IMG/VR virus record: IMGVR_UViG_3300046167_000320
Location: 1-29,633 of that record
DNA: 29,633 nt
Source: a virus
Direction: 5' to 3' (one strand)
Below the pieces are notes generated by a model, which was not told the origin of the DNA, searched no databases, and saw only the letters and a program-made list of their open reading frames with translations. The position numbers and the translations under genes were made by a program. The stretch's first letter is position 1; each line of letters begins with the position of its first letter. Shown here in pieces: positions 6,785 through 14,733 of the stretch.

Positions 6785-7204
6785 ATGAGCAGATGGATAC
6801 AAGACCAATCATGGAAGCGAGGTCAAGGCGTAGAAGCCATGTTCGCTAGACTGTTAAACAAACGAACAACGGATGTGAGAGCGGCTGACCTAAAGGAGCA
6901 GTTCTCTCATGTCGATTACATCTCTGACTTCGGTAAGATCGACGTCAAAGCCCGTAAGCGTGTTGCTCGTAAAGATGCAAATGTCCAAGACGACCTAGTG
7001 TGGCTGGAGTTTAAGAACGTCCAAGGGAAGTTCGGATGGCTCTACGGGAAAGCCGACTGGATTGCCTTTGAGCGAGATGAGGACTTCGTTCTAGTCAAGC
7101 GTCACGACCTAGCACTCATGGCTGAGAAGCTGTGTGATGTAGGTGATCGCGTAGCTGTAGGCAAGGACGCCTCTCTACAAGGGATACCAACGGAGTGGTC
7201 GTAA
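6785..7204 (+). CDS. PD-(D/E)XK-like nuclease candidate
   Basis: 139 residues. The N-terminal part has the spacing of a PD-(D/E)XK active site: E17, D44, then D53-V-K55 (HVDYISDFGKIDVKARK). A second conserved-looking block, KNVQGKFGWLYGKADWIAFE, is typical of uncharacterised proteins found near gp4/gp5 in marine T7-like phages. It is the only gene in the window with a clear Shine-Dalgarno (AAAGGAG 5 bp before the ATG), which suggests a different translational regime or a recent arrival. It lies between primase-helicase and DNA polymerase. Nuclease function is inferred from the motif pattern. Confidence 0.7.
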   Translation: MSRWIQDQSWKRGQGVEAMFARLLNKRTTDVRAADLKEQFSHVDYISDFGKIDVKARKRVARKDANVQDDLVWLEFKNVQGKFGWLYGKADWIAFERDEDFVLVKRHDLALMAEKLCDVGDRVAVGKDASLQGIPTEWS

Positions 7205-7312
7205 AGACCTTCTATCAATCGTTAAGATGTCAGACATCCTAAAGTTGTATCATCAACTATGGACAAAAGACGTTGACAGCACTCAACACTAACCATTGAT
7301 TAAATAACACAC

Positions 7313-7597
7313 ATGAAAACAATAGCTTACTTCGACATAGAAACCAACGGCATCACAGACTGGTCAACTCTAAGTGACCTTAAAGATCTGCACTGCCTTG
7401 TAGTAATTGACCAGAACGGAACGGGAGCTTACCGAGCAGACAGCATCCAACAAGGATTAGACCGTCTCTCACAAGCTGACCATATCGTAGGACACAACAG
7501 CATCGGCTTTGACGCTATCGCCCTTTGGAAGCTCTACGGCTACCGTCACGCTGGTGTATTAGACTCCGCCGTGATTGCTAGGTTGATGTATCCCTGA
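7313..7597 (+). CDS. T7 gp5-like DNA polymerase, 3'-5' exonuclease N-terminal segment
   Basis: N-terminal proofreading domain of a family A phage DNA polymerase. Exo I is YFDIETN (D8, E10) and Exo II is VGHNSIGFD. The start ATG is preceded by AAATAACACACA, the recurring leader of this genome. The frame ends at MYP; removing one C from the CCC at 7592-7594 gives RLMYPDVRSDDF and continues into the rest of the polymerase. The repaired gene (7313-9110) gives about 598 residues versus 704 in T7, shorter mainly in the exonuclease part. Confidence 0.9.
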   Translation: MKTIAYFDIETNGITDWSTLSDLKDLHCLVVIDQNGTGAYRADSIQQGLDRLSQADHIVGHNSIGFDAIALWKLYGYRHAGVLDSAVIARLMYP

Positions 7598-9110
7598 CGT
7601 TCGTAGCGATGACTTCAAACGTGAAGGTTTCCCAAAGCAACTCATCGGTTCCCACAGCTTAAAGGCTTGGGGCTATCGCATTGGGAACAACAAGAGCGAC
7701 CACGGGGAAACCGAAGACTGGTCTCAGTGGTCTCAAGAGATGGAAGACTACTGCGTTCAAGATGTGGAGGTCACCAAGTCTCTCTATGAGTTCTTTCTAA
7801 AGAAGGGATTAGGTAGCCTCCAGCAAGCGTGTGACCTAGAGCATGCCTTTGCTAAAGCTATCCGTATCCAAGAGATGAACGGGTTTCCTTTTGACGTTAA
7901 AGCAGCAGAAGAACTTACAGCTACCCTTATGGGTCGCCGTGCTGCTCTTGACGTAGAATTGCGTGAGTTATTCACGCCTACTGAAGAAGTCACCAAGAGT
8001 AACTGGTGGCTCGCTCCTGATGGCACAAAGTCCCGCACCAAGAAAGCCTTGGTCGAGAAGGGCTACAAAGCTAAGGAGATAACCAAGGGAGAGCCTGTTG
8101 TTAAGCTCATCCCGTTCAACCCCAACAGTCGTGACCAGATCGCCGAACGACTAATGGCTAATGGCTGGAAGCCTAGCTCCTACGAGGGCAAACGACCAGC
8201 AATCAACGAGGCGGTGCTCAAGGACATCGGAACACCCCAATCCGAAAAGCTCCTTGAGTACCTCCTCGTTACCAAGCGTCTCGGTCAAGTGGCTGAGGGT
8301 AAGCAAGCGTGGCTAAAGCTAGAGCGCAACGGACGTATCCACGGTTCTGTGAATACCAACGGAGCTGTCTCTGGGCGATGCACTCACCGAAATCCGAACG
8401 TGGCTCAAGTGCCATCCACTCGTGCGCCTTATGGTGGCGAGTGTCGCTCTTGCTTCACAGCTCCAGAGGGCAAGGTGCTTGTAGGTGCTGATGCTAGTGG
8501 CCTAGAGTTGCGCTGTCTTGCTCACTACCTAGCCCTGTTCGGAGATAAGGAATACGCGAAGACTATCCTCGAAGGAGATATTCACACGGCTAACCAAAAG
8601 GCCGCTGGGTTGCCCACTCGGGATGCCGCAAAAACATTTGTGTATGCCACTCTCTACGGCGCTGGAGATGCTAAGATTGGTGCTATTGTTGGTGGAGGAG
8701 CTAAAGAGGGCAAAAAGATTAAAGCTACCTTCATGAAGAATGTTCCTGCGTTAAAGCGTCTCAATGACGGCGTGGCTAATGCGCTAGAAACTAAAGGAAT
8801 GCTGCGTGGCTTAGATGGTCGGCCCTTACCCTGTCGCTCACCACACTCAGCGCTCAACCTCCTACTTCAATCTGCAGGTGCTATCATAATGAAGCAAGCC
8901 CTCGTGGAGTTTACCAAGATGGCTAAGTTCCCCTATGAGAATCACGCCAATGTTCATGACGAGACGCAATTTAGTTGTGCTCCAGAACACGCTGATGAGC
9001 TTGGTAGGACGTTCTGTAATGCCCTAGGAAAAGCAGGGCAAGTTCTCAATCTCCAGTGCCGTATTGATGGCGAGTTCTCTGTAGGAGCAAATTGGAAATC
9101 TACCCACTAA
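7593..9110 (+). CDS. T7 gp5-like DNA polymerase, exo III and polymerase domain
   Basis: Continues with IGSHSLKAWGYR, Exo III (YCVQDVEVTK), then the polymerase palm and fingers. Motif A is VGADASGLELRCLAHYLA, the O-helix is TRDAAKTFVYATLYGAG, and motif C is NVHDETQ. The O-helix position equivalent to E. coli Pol I 762 (T7 Y526) is tyrosine. Upstream of motif A is a GAVSGRCTHRNPNVAQVPS block typical of the family. The host thioredoxin-binding loop of T7 cannot be confirmed by eye. An ATG at 7740 is internal, not a start. It is followed 3 bp later by an endonuclease VII-like ORF. Confidence 0.93.
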   Translation, partial: PDVRSDDFKREGFPKQLIGSHSLKAWGYRIGNNKSDHGETEDWSQWSQEMEDYCVQDVEVTKSLYEFFLKKGLGSLQQACDLEHAFAKAIRIQEMNGFPFDVKAAEELTATLMGRRAALDVELRELFTPTEEVTKSNWWLAPDGTKSRTKKALVEKGYKAKEITKGEPVVKLIPFNPNSRDQIAERLMANGWKPSSYEGKRPAINEAVLKDIGTPQSEKLLEYLLVTKRLGQVAEGKQAWLKLERNGRIHGSVNTNGAVSGRCTHRNPNVAQVPSTRAPYGGECRSCFTAPEGKVLVGADASGLELRCLAHYLALFGDKEYAKTILEGDIHTANQKAAGLPTRDAAKTFVYATLYGAGDAKIGAIVGGGAKEGKKIKATFMKNVPALKRLNDGVANALETKGMLRGLDGRPLPCRSPHSALNLLLQSAGAIIMKQALVEFTKMAKFPYENHANVHDETQFSCAPEHADELGRTFCNALGKAGQVLNLQCRIDGEFSVGANWKSTH

Positions 9111-9113
9111 GTT

Positions 9114-9551
9114 ATGTATTGCACAAGTAATCCACTAAAGAAGGATCAAACCGCTAATGCTTCTAAATATCCCCAAGGATACTTCAAACCAAAAGGATGC
9201 AAGACGTGTGGCAATGTCTTCACACCTAATGCTCCCTCTGAACTTTATTGCTCAGACGAATGCAAGGACTTGGGATGGAGTAATTCCTATCTTAAACGCA
9301 CATATAATATTACAGCGTAGGATTATAAGGAAATGTTTAGAGAGCAAAAAGGTATTTGTAAGATATGTGGTGAAGAAGGTTTCGTTATGGCTAAGCATCA
9401 CAAAACTAAATTAGTCGTTGACCACTGCCACACTACGGGCAAAGTTCGTGGTTTATTATGTCACAAATGTAATCAAGCTCTCGGTCTTTTTCAGGACTCA
9501 GTTAAAAATTTAACAACAGCTGCATCCTATCTACAACAACATAAACACTAA
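9114..9551 (+). pseudogene. Endonuclease VII-like HNH nuclease interrupted by an in-frame TAG
   Basis: One frame from the ATG at 9114 gives an N-terminal zinc-ribbon-like region (CKTCGN, YCSDECK) up to a TAG at 9318-9320. The same frame then continues DYKEMFREQKGICKICG, VVDHCHTTGKVRGLLCHKCNQALGLFQDS to 9551. The consensus of this family is roughly ITxEDYxxMxxxQxGxCxICG, so the TAG replaces a single residue, with no frame change. Without readthrough, only a 68-residue fragment or a restart at 9333 (72 residues, HNH core only) could be made. TAG is a normal stop elsewhere here (10745-10747), so recoding is unlikely. Freestanding nucleases of this family behave as homing endonucleases. It sits between gp5 and gp6. 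Confidence 0.75.
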
Positions 9552-9558
9552 CACACAC

Positions 9559-10308
9559 ATGAAAGAAACAAAGAACAAACTACTACTAATTGATGGAGAC
9601 ATCATCCTATACAAGTCCGCTTCTGCAGCCGAGCAGGAGATGCGCTGGGATGATGACACGTGGACACTTCAGACTAACATGGTGGAAGCCAAAGCTGAGG
9701 TAGACCGTCACATCACAAGTATCACCAAGGCTCTCAGCAGTAAGAACATTAAGGTGTTCTTCTCTCCTAGTCGCACGTTCCGCCACCAACTGTGTTCCAC
9801 CTACAAGGAGAACCGTAAAGGCAAACGTAAGCCTCTAGGCATGAGTGAGCTTAAAGAGTGGATGATGAAGGAGTATGACTCTGAGTTATATGCTAACATT
9901 GAGGCGGACGACGCCATCGGCATCTGGTCTACCGAAGACCCCGAGAACCGTGTGGCTGTCTCTATCGACAAGGACTTCGCAACACTCCCTATCACTCTCT
10001 ACAATCCCGACAAGGATGTTCTCCGAGTGATCTCTAAGGAGGAAGCAGACCACTTCCATCTCGTTCAGTCCCTCATGGGCGACTCTACGGATGGCTTTGG
10101 AGGTCTCAAAGGCTGTGGCCCTATGACCGCTAAGAAACTCCTAGAGAAGAACGGAGCCACTTGGAAGACTGTTGTGGACGCCTACGAAGCCAAGGGGTTC
10201 ACTAAGGATGACGCCCTACTGACAGCTCGTTTATCTCACATCCTACAGGATGGTGATTATGACTTTGACACCTGTGAAGTAACCTTATGGACGCCTACCA
10301 ATGCCTAA
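9559..10308 (+). CDS. T7 gp6-like 5'-3' exonuclease (FEN family)
   Basis: 249 residues. FEN/5'-nuclease signatures in order: LLLIDGDIILY near the N-terminus, basic helical arch region (STYKENRKGKRK), the metal-binding acidic cluster EADDAIGIW, SIDKDF, and the helix-three-turn-helix GLKGCGPMTAKKLLEK preceded by GDSTDGFGG. The T7 homologue removes RNA primers and degrades host DNA. The leader is CTAACACACACATG. Its last 8 bp overlap the start of the next gene. Family and order are clear. Confidence 0.92.
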   Translation: MKETKNKLLLIDGDIILYKSASAAEQEMRWDDDTWTLQTNMVEAKAEVDRHITSITKALSSKNIKVFFSPSRTFRHQLCSTYKENRKGKRKPLGMSELKEWMMKEYDSELYANIEADDAIGIWSTEDPENRVAVSIDKDFATLPITLYNPDKDVLRVISKEEADHFHLVQSLMGDSTDGFGGLKGCGPMTAKKLLEKNGATWKTVVDAYEAKGFTKDDALLTARLSHILQDGDYDFDTCEVTLWTPTNA

Positions 10309-10747
10309 CAAACTCGACAAACTAATATACGACATCGAACAAGCCAACAAAAGACACACTAAAAATATGCAATCAGTAATCACAGCAGCAGACGAACACC
10401 TTAATCCAACCCTTCCAGACTCAGGGGCTCGCTCCGAGTTTGCTACAGGAGCCGTCCGAGATGCCTCCGAAGGCAAAGGTAATCCCTCCCTCATTCCTAT
10501 TGACGCTCTTCGGGCTGTCTCTAAGCGCTTTGAGGACGGAGCTACTAAGTACGGAAGAGACAACTGGCAAAAAGGTATTCCCCTTAGTCGCTACGTAGAT
10601 TCCCTATATCGTCACCTCTGGCAGTTCATGGAGGGAGACACCACGGAAGACCACGCGGGGGCTATCATCTGGAACGCTATGTGCCTCACCCAGACCAAGA
10701 AATGGGTCGATCAAGGGAGGCTCCCAAAGGAACTTAACGACCTGTAG
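10301..10747 (+). CDS. dATP/dGTP diphosphohydrolase-like protein (DUF5664 / MazG-like fold)
   Basis: 148 residues. From about residue 40 it follows the DUF5664 (dATP/dGTP diphosphohydrolase N-terminal, MazZ-related) pattern: GARSEFATGAVRDASEGKG, a GATKYGRDNWQKGIP block, then RHLWQFMEGDTTEDHAGAI with W and N near the end. The all-alpha fold coordinates metal by E/D residues in the RHLxxFxEGDxxEDH helix. Family members hydrolyse dGTP/dATP to the monophosphate and occur both in Z-genome phages and in many ordinary phages. No PurZ is visible here, so a base-modification role is not supported by this window; nucleotide-pool control is the simpler reading. It overlaps the exonuclease gene by 8 bp. 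Confidence 0.8.
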   Translation: MPNKLDKLIYDIEQANKRHTKNMQSVITAADEHLNPTLPDSGARSEFATGAVRDASEGKGNPSLIPIDALRAVSKRFEDGATKYGRDNWQKGIPLSRYVDSLYRHLWQFMEGDTTEDHAGAIIWNAMCLTQTKKWVDQGRLPKELNDL

Positions 10748-10769
10748 AAACTAATCAGATACCGTAACG

Positions 10770-10970
10770 ATGGAAACAGAAGAACATATAGAAATACCAG
10801 CAATTAACAAGGCGCTCCTAGATGCCCTAGAGAGCTCCTTTCCCGCTATGGATTTCCCCGCAACTGACAGTGTTCCTATGCTTAACTTTCACTATGGACA
10901 ACGCTCCGTGGTGAACTTTCTTAAGCATCACTACCAAATTCAAACCGAAAATATAATCAACCCAGAATAA
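10770..10970 (+). CDS. Small conserved phage protein upstream of the head genes
   Basis: 66 residues, acidic at the N-terminus (METEEHIEIP). A central ALLDALESSFPAMDF segment and a FHYGQRSVVNFLKHHY C-terminal helix resemble a short protein found at this position in many T7-like podoviruses. No catalytic motif is seen. Function unknown. It ends 6 bp before the gp7.3-like gene, so the two are probably co-transcribed and co-translated. Confidence 0.65.
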   Translation: METEEHIEIPAINKALLDALESSFPAMDFPATDSVPMLNFHYGQRSVVNFLKHHYQIQTENIINPE

Positions 10971-10976
10971 ATCATT

Positions 10977-11180
10977 ATGTGCATGTCCACCCCCAAGGTT
11001 CCCGATCCAGTGCCTCCTCCCGCTCCTCCTCCCCCTCCTACTAAGGTGGCCAAGAAGGTCGAGAATAAGGCACTCAAGAATCGCCAAAGCTCCAAAAAGC
11101 GTGGCACTTCTGCTCTTACCGTTCGTCGCTCTACAGTGAACACTGGTTCATCTGGTAGTGGCGCTAATATCAATTACTAA
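10977..11180 (+). CDS. gp7.3-like virion assembly protein
   Basis: 67 residues. A proline run (PPPAPPPPP, about residues 14-22) is followed by a strongly basic stretch (KVAKKVENKALKNRQSSKKR) and a Ser/Gly-rich tail (SALTVRRSTVNTGSSGSGAN). The end resembles that of T7 gp7.3 (KSLSVARSSGGGINI), a small virion protein needed for tail assembly and adsorption. Identification rests on composition, the tail motif and the position just upstream of the portal region; similar short proline-rich proteins are widespread in tailed phages. Confidence 0.65.
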   Translation: MCMSTPKVPDPVPPPAPPPPPTKVAKKVENKALKNRQSSKKRGTSALTVRRSTVNTGSSGSGANINY

Positions 11181-11192
11181 TTAAATACTAAT

Positions 11193-12194
11193 ATGGCAGA
11201 CCGAACCCTCACGATTAACCACGCAGATGGAGGCAGTGAAACTTATACCCTAAAGACCGAGGACGTCTTGGGGGTTCGGAGTATGTCGGTAGATGGAGAG
11301 ACGGTCACGATCGACCGCACGGCTCCAGACCTCGTTCGCACTATTATAGCAGACGGACAGACCATTACCATTGATACCACTAGGGAAGGTGTTCGCACTC
11401 TCACAGTGGATGGCACAGAGATCACCATCGATCGCACCGAAGAGGCTAACCTCGAGAGCTTCCTTCAGCAATACGTTACACCCGAAATTGCTATTTCCCT
11501 TCGCGATCTAGCGAGCACGTCTGGCAATACTACCGTAATTCGCGCTAGGCGTGGTGATAATAACCTTGAGGCGGACTTTACGGCCAACGAGGTAGCAGAC
11601 GGAACGCTTGTTTCGTGGGGAGGCGTTGGTAATGATGTATTTGTCCCTATAATTTACGACCAAAGCATTAACAGCAACCACGTAACTCAAACTGATCCGC
11701 TTAAACAGCGTAAGATTATTGATGCTGGGGTATTGGTTACCGAAGGTGGGTTGCCTGCTGTTCAAGGTAATATACACAATATGGTGATGCCCCCTATAGA
11801 GCTCATAGGGGACTTTACGTGTATGCTATTAGCAAACATCGGGTTTAATCACGCGATACTCGGAGCAGTTGGCGGTTCACCTAGATTTCGCTTCGTTCAA
11901 TCTGTTAAATTCGAGCTAGTTGACAACGCATCTCGTGAAATTAACTTCACTCCAACGACAGCCTCCGCTGCTTACAACTTTGATGGGACTCGAAAGCTTG
12001 TTGCTATTTACCGTGATGGCGCGGGTGCCACAACATTGAACATCAATAGTGAGGACACGTTAGACTCTCCGCTATCTGAAATGTCTGGAACTATTACTTT
12101 CAGTAGGCTCTTTGTCCGACAAAACACATTAAACCCATTTACAGGTAATTTCCAAGAACTAGTTTTGTGGAACCGAGACATCAGAAATGATTGA
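11193..12194 (+). CDS. Tail spike/fibre-like protein: N-terminal repeats plus lectin-like domain
   Basis: 333 residues in this frame. Residues 28-82 are three near-identical ~20-residue beta repeats (core VRTLTVDGTEITIDRT), with a degenerate copy at 4-13. Residues about 100-330 resemble a concanavalin A/LamG-like jelly roll seen in phage adhesins: SLRDLASTS, ARRGDNNLEADF, YDQSINSNHVTQ, and a C-terminal FQELVLWNRD. The frame stops two codons after DIR. Removing one A from the AAA at 12185-12187 joins it to the following esterase without losing a residue, so both are probably one ~602-residue protein. Codons look more A/T-rich than in neighbouring portal and scaffold. The placement, between gp7.3-like and portal, is not where T7 keeps its fibre gene. 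Confidence 0.72.
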   Translation: MADRTLTINHADGGSETYTLKTEDVLGVRSMSVDGETVTIDRTAPDLVRTIIADGQTITIDTTREGVRTLTVDGTEITIDRTEEANLESFLQQYVTPEIAISLRDLASTSGNTTVIRARRGDNNLEADFTANEVADGTLVSWGGVGNDVFVPIIYDQSINSNHVTQTDPLKQRKIIDAGVLVTEGGLPAVQGNIHNMVMPPIELIGDFTCMLLANIGFNHAILGAVGGSPRFRFVQSVKFELVDNASREINFTPTTASAAYNFDGTRKLVAIYRDGAGATTLNINSEDTLDSPLSEMSGTITFSRLFVRQNTLNPFTGNFQELVLWNRDIRND

Positions 12195-13002
12195 TAACGT
12201 ATATAGCTACTACTCAACCCCATCAGAATTTTACTTTATGGCGGGACAGTCAAATATGGCAGGCCGTGATGTTGATGGGACAAGCTTAACATCTCGCACT
12301 AACGATGCTGATATTTATGAATACAACAGGGACGCTAGCTGGAAGAGATCATTCTCTACAATATACCCAGAGGGAGGTGCGATAGGAAACTTCGGGCCAA
12401 ATGTAGGCTTACTGAGAACTCGATATAACCAAACAACAAACAGGCTTATCAGCTTTCGTTATGCTGTAGGTGGCCATTGTTTACCAGCTTTCCTTCCAGA
12501 ATCAGAAAGACTGATTGACCCGCAGTCGGCGCTTCCCTCAAGCAACGCTGATCGTTCTCAAGATATGATTGATTTGTTTGCTGAGAAATCATTTCTGGAA
12601 TACAGACAAAATTTTAACAAACCCGTTAAGACGTTCTTAATTTGGTACCAAGGCTCAGAAGATTCTAAATACAATGGGGAGCAGTCCTACGCCCATGACC
12701 TTTCGGGTTTATATAATTCTCATCTCGTCAAACTACTAGATTACATAAAAGCCAATGTGCCTTTGTTTGATGGAGAAATTACCATTATACGCTCTCCCGA
12801 CTGGCAGGCTAATAACCCAACCGTAAAAGCCTATCAGGAAGTTGTACGCACAGCACAGGTGAATGTTGGTAATAGCTACCCCAAGGCACAGTGGATAACA
12901 TCCGACGTCAATCAAGGTGTAACAGCTACGTGGGAAGATAACTCCCACATTGATGCGGCCTCTCAAGAGCGGTTAGGCATTGACCTAGCTGCAGTTATAT
13001 AA
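12187..13002 (+). CDS. SGNH-type carbohydrate esterase domain (sialate O-acetylesterase-like)
   Basis: 271 residues if started at the ATG at 12187, though it is more likely the C-terminal half of the preceding lectin protein. Block I is FMAGQSNMAGR with nucleophile S22. A central IWYQGSED block matches the SASA family WxQGExD. The catalytic Asp/His pair is D251 and H254 in WEDNSHIDAASQERLG. Members remove O-acetyl groups from sugars. In a phage adhesin this would deacetylate host capsule, exopolysaccharide or LPS during adsorption (inference). A terminator follows about 140 bp downstream. Confidence 0.85.
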   Translation: MIDNVYSYYSTPSEFYFMAGQSNMAGRDVDGTSLTSRTNDADIYEYNRDASWKRSFSTIYPEGGAIGNFGPNVGLLRTRYNQTTNRLISFRYAVGGHCLPAFLPESERLIDPQSALPSSNADRSQDMIDLFAEKSFLEYRQNFNKPVKTFLIWYQGSEDSKYNGEQSYAHDLSGLYNSHLVKLLDYIKANVPLFDGEITIIRSPDWQANNPTVKAYQEVVRTAQVNVGNSYPKAQWITSDVNQGVTATWEDNSHIDAASQERLGIDLAAVI

Positions 13003-13137
13003 TGACTGCATCTGTTGTTGACAGCTACCTAATCCCAGACACTATCGAAGATAACATTTAACTACCCTTTATTCCCCGTTCGTTCCATGAGAGCTCCTTA
13101 ACCCCAATCGGTTAGATTCAAGCCCAACAGAAGGAAG

Positions 13138-13163
13138 CCCACCGTTCGGACGGGGATTTTTTT
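13138..13163 (+). terminator. Rho-independent terminator after the spike/esterase gene
   Basis: CCCACCG, loop TTCGGA, CGGGG, then ATTTTTTTA. Five base pairs with one bulged A, followed by seven T residues. It lies between the esterase (stop 13002) and the portal gene (13178), separating the spike transcript from the head genes. The stem is modest; the T-run and position are the stronger evidence. Confidence 0.6.
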
Positions 13164-13177
13164 ATTACAACAAATAT

Positions 13178-14722
13178 ATGAATACTGAAACAGCTCAAGC
13201 ACTCTACTCCAAACTGGAAGGTAAGCGATACCAATACGTAGATCGTGCTCGCCAGTGTTCCAAACTTACCCTTCCTTACATTATGACTGAGGAAGGCTTC
13301 GGCGCACATAGCCGCCTAGAAACACCCTTTCAAGGCATTGGGGCTCGCGGAGTGAACAACCTCGCTTCTAAATTACTACTAGCACTCCTACCACCCAATG
13401 CCCCTTTCTTTCGTCTCAATGTAGACAACCACGGACTAGAGCAAGAAGGAGCTCCAGCAGAGTTAATCTCTGAGATCGAGAAGTCCCTTCAGCAAGTCGA
13501 AGAGTCCGTCATGGATGAGATTAGCCGCGAGACCTATCGCACTGCTCTCCATGAAGCCCTCAAGCATCTTATCATTTCTGGTAATGCACTTATCTACCTT
13601 CCTGAAGAGGGTGGTATGCGTGTGTTCCATCTAGATCGTTTCTGCGTAGAGCGCGACCCAATGGGCAACATTCTCTACATCTGCACCAAAGAGCAGCTAT
13701 CCTATATGTCCCTCTCCCAAGAGATGCGAGACATCGCTGGTAACGCTGACGGTGAAGGAGCTGACAACGACGTCAACCTGTTCACTGCTGTTTGCCGCAA
13801 GGAGAATGGCTGGAAGGTATGGCAAGAGATCAACGGTAACCTTATTCCTGATAGTGAAGGCTTCTACCCACTAGACAAGAACCCCTTTATCCCACTCCGC
13901 TTCTCCCGCATCGACGGTGAGGACTATGGACGAGGATACGTTGAAGAGTATCTAGGCGACCTGCAATCCCTTGAGAGCCTCCAAAGAGCTCTTGTTGAAG
14001 GCTCAGCAGCCGCCGCTAAGGTACTCTTCCTCGTAAATCCCAACGGCACAACCCGCGCTAAGACACTTGCTGAATCACCCAATGGTGCTATCGCTCAAGG
14101 CAACGCTGCTGATGTGTCCGTTCTCCAGCTAGAGAAGTTCAATGACTTCCGAGTAGTCCAAGAGAGCATCGTTAAGATCGAAGAGCGTCTTGGACACGCC
14201 TTCCTGTTGACCTCTGGTGTTGTTCGTAATGCAGAGCGTGTGACAGCAGAAGAGATCCGCATGCTAGGACAAGAGCTAGAGACTGCTATCGGTGGTCTTT
14301 ATTCGTTACTCTCAGTGGAGCTCCAGATGCCTATGGTTAATCGCCTCATGGAAGTGATGCGTAAGAAGAAGAAGCTTCCTAAGCTCCCCAAGGATATTAT
14401 CAATCCTGTTATCATCACAGGTGTAGAAGCCCTTGGTCGTGGTCACGATCTACAGAAGCTAGATATGTTCCTAGCTGGTGCCGCTCAGATCGTAGGCCCT
14501 GAAGCCGTAGCTCAATATGTGAGCGTCGGAGAATACTTTAAACGTCGCGCTACATCCCTCGGTATTAAAACTGATGGATTGGTTAAGACAGAAGAACAAA
14601 TGGCTCAAGAAGCCCAACAAGCCCAACAAATGCAAATGGCAGAAAAGCTAGGCCCAGCAGGGATCAAAGCTATGTCTGACCAAGCGAAAGTACAACAAGA
14701 ACAAGCTCCAGAACAGGAATAA
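13178..14722 (+). CDS. Portal protein (T7 gp8-like head-tail connector)
   Basis: 514 residues (T7 gp8: 536). It opens with a helical region ARQCSKLTLPYIM, then GARGVNNLASKLLLALLPPNAPFFRL, the most recognisable gp8 block. Later come VFHLDRFCVERDPMGNI, RGYVEEYLGDLQSLESL and RNAERVTAEEIRMLGQELE, all typical of podoviral portals. The C-terminal ~50 residues are Gln/Ala/Glu-rich. The protein forms the dodecameric DNA entry ring. It begins 15 bp after the terminator T-run, so its transcription must come from within or through that region. No frameshift is seen in it. Confidence 0.93.
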   Translation: MNTETAQALYSKLEGKRYQYVDRARQCSKLTLPYIMTEEGFGAHSRLETPFQGIGARGVNNLASKLLLALLPPNAPFFRLNVDNHGLEQEGAPAELISEIEKSLQQVEESVMDEISRETYRTALHEALKHLIISGNALIYLPEEGGMRVFHLDRFCVERDPMGNILYICTKEQLSYMSLSQEMRDIAGNADGEGADNDVNLFTAVCRKENGWKVWQEINGNLIPDSEGFYPLDKNPFIPLRFSRIDGEDYGRGYVEEYLGDLQSLESLQRALVEGSAAAAKVLFLVNPNGTTRAKTLAESPNGAIAQGNAADVSVLQLEKFNDFRVVQESIVKIEERLGHAFLLTSGVVRNAERVTAEEIRMLGQELETAIGGLYSLLSVELQMPMVNRLMEVMRKKKKLPKLPKDIINPVIITGVEALGRGHDLQKLDMFLAGAAQIVGPEAVAQYVSVGEYFKRRATSLGIKTDGLVKTEEQMAQEAQQAQQMQMAEKLGPAGIKAMSDQAKVQQEQAPEQE

Positions 14723-14733
14723 TAAACTAGAAT

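Noticed and set aside
7227-7292. 21-codon ORF between the nuclease and DNA polymerase genes
   Set aside because: Too short to support, with no family resemblance; the interval more likely holds a leader or promoter (it contains one ACTATGGAC copy).
9318-9320. Stop-codon reassignment (TAG as sense)
   Set aside because: The gene at 10301-10747 ends with TAG and the other genes end normally; one amber in one nuclease gene is not evidence for a recoded genome.
10301-10747. Evidence for a Z-DNA (2-aminoadenine) genome
   Set aside because: Only a MazZ-related fold is present; PurZ is not in the window and DUF5664 proteins are common in phages with normal DNA.
13002-13061. 19-codon ORF just after the esterase
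   Set aside because: No family, no leader motif, and it could simply be sequence past the esterase stop.
13085-13135. tRNA-like segment before the portal gene (GGTTAGATTCAAGCCC)
   Set aside because: No T-arm stem pairs correctly and no acceptor or anticodon arms can be built; it is ordinary leader sequence before a terminator.
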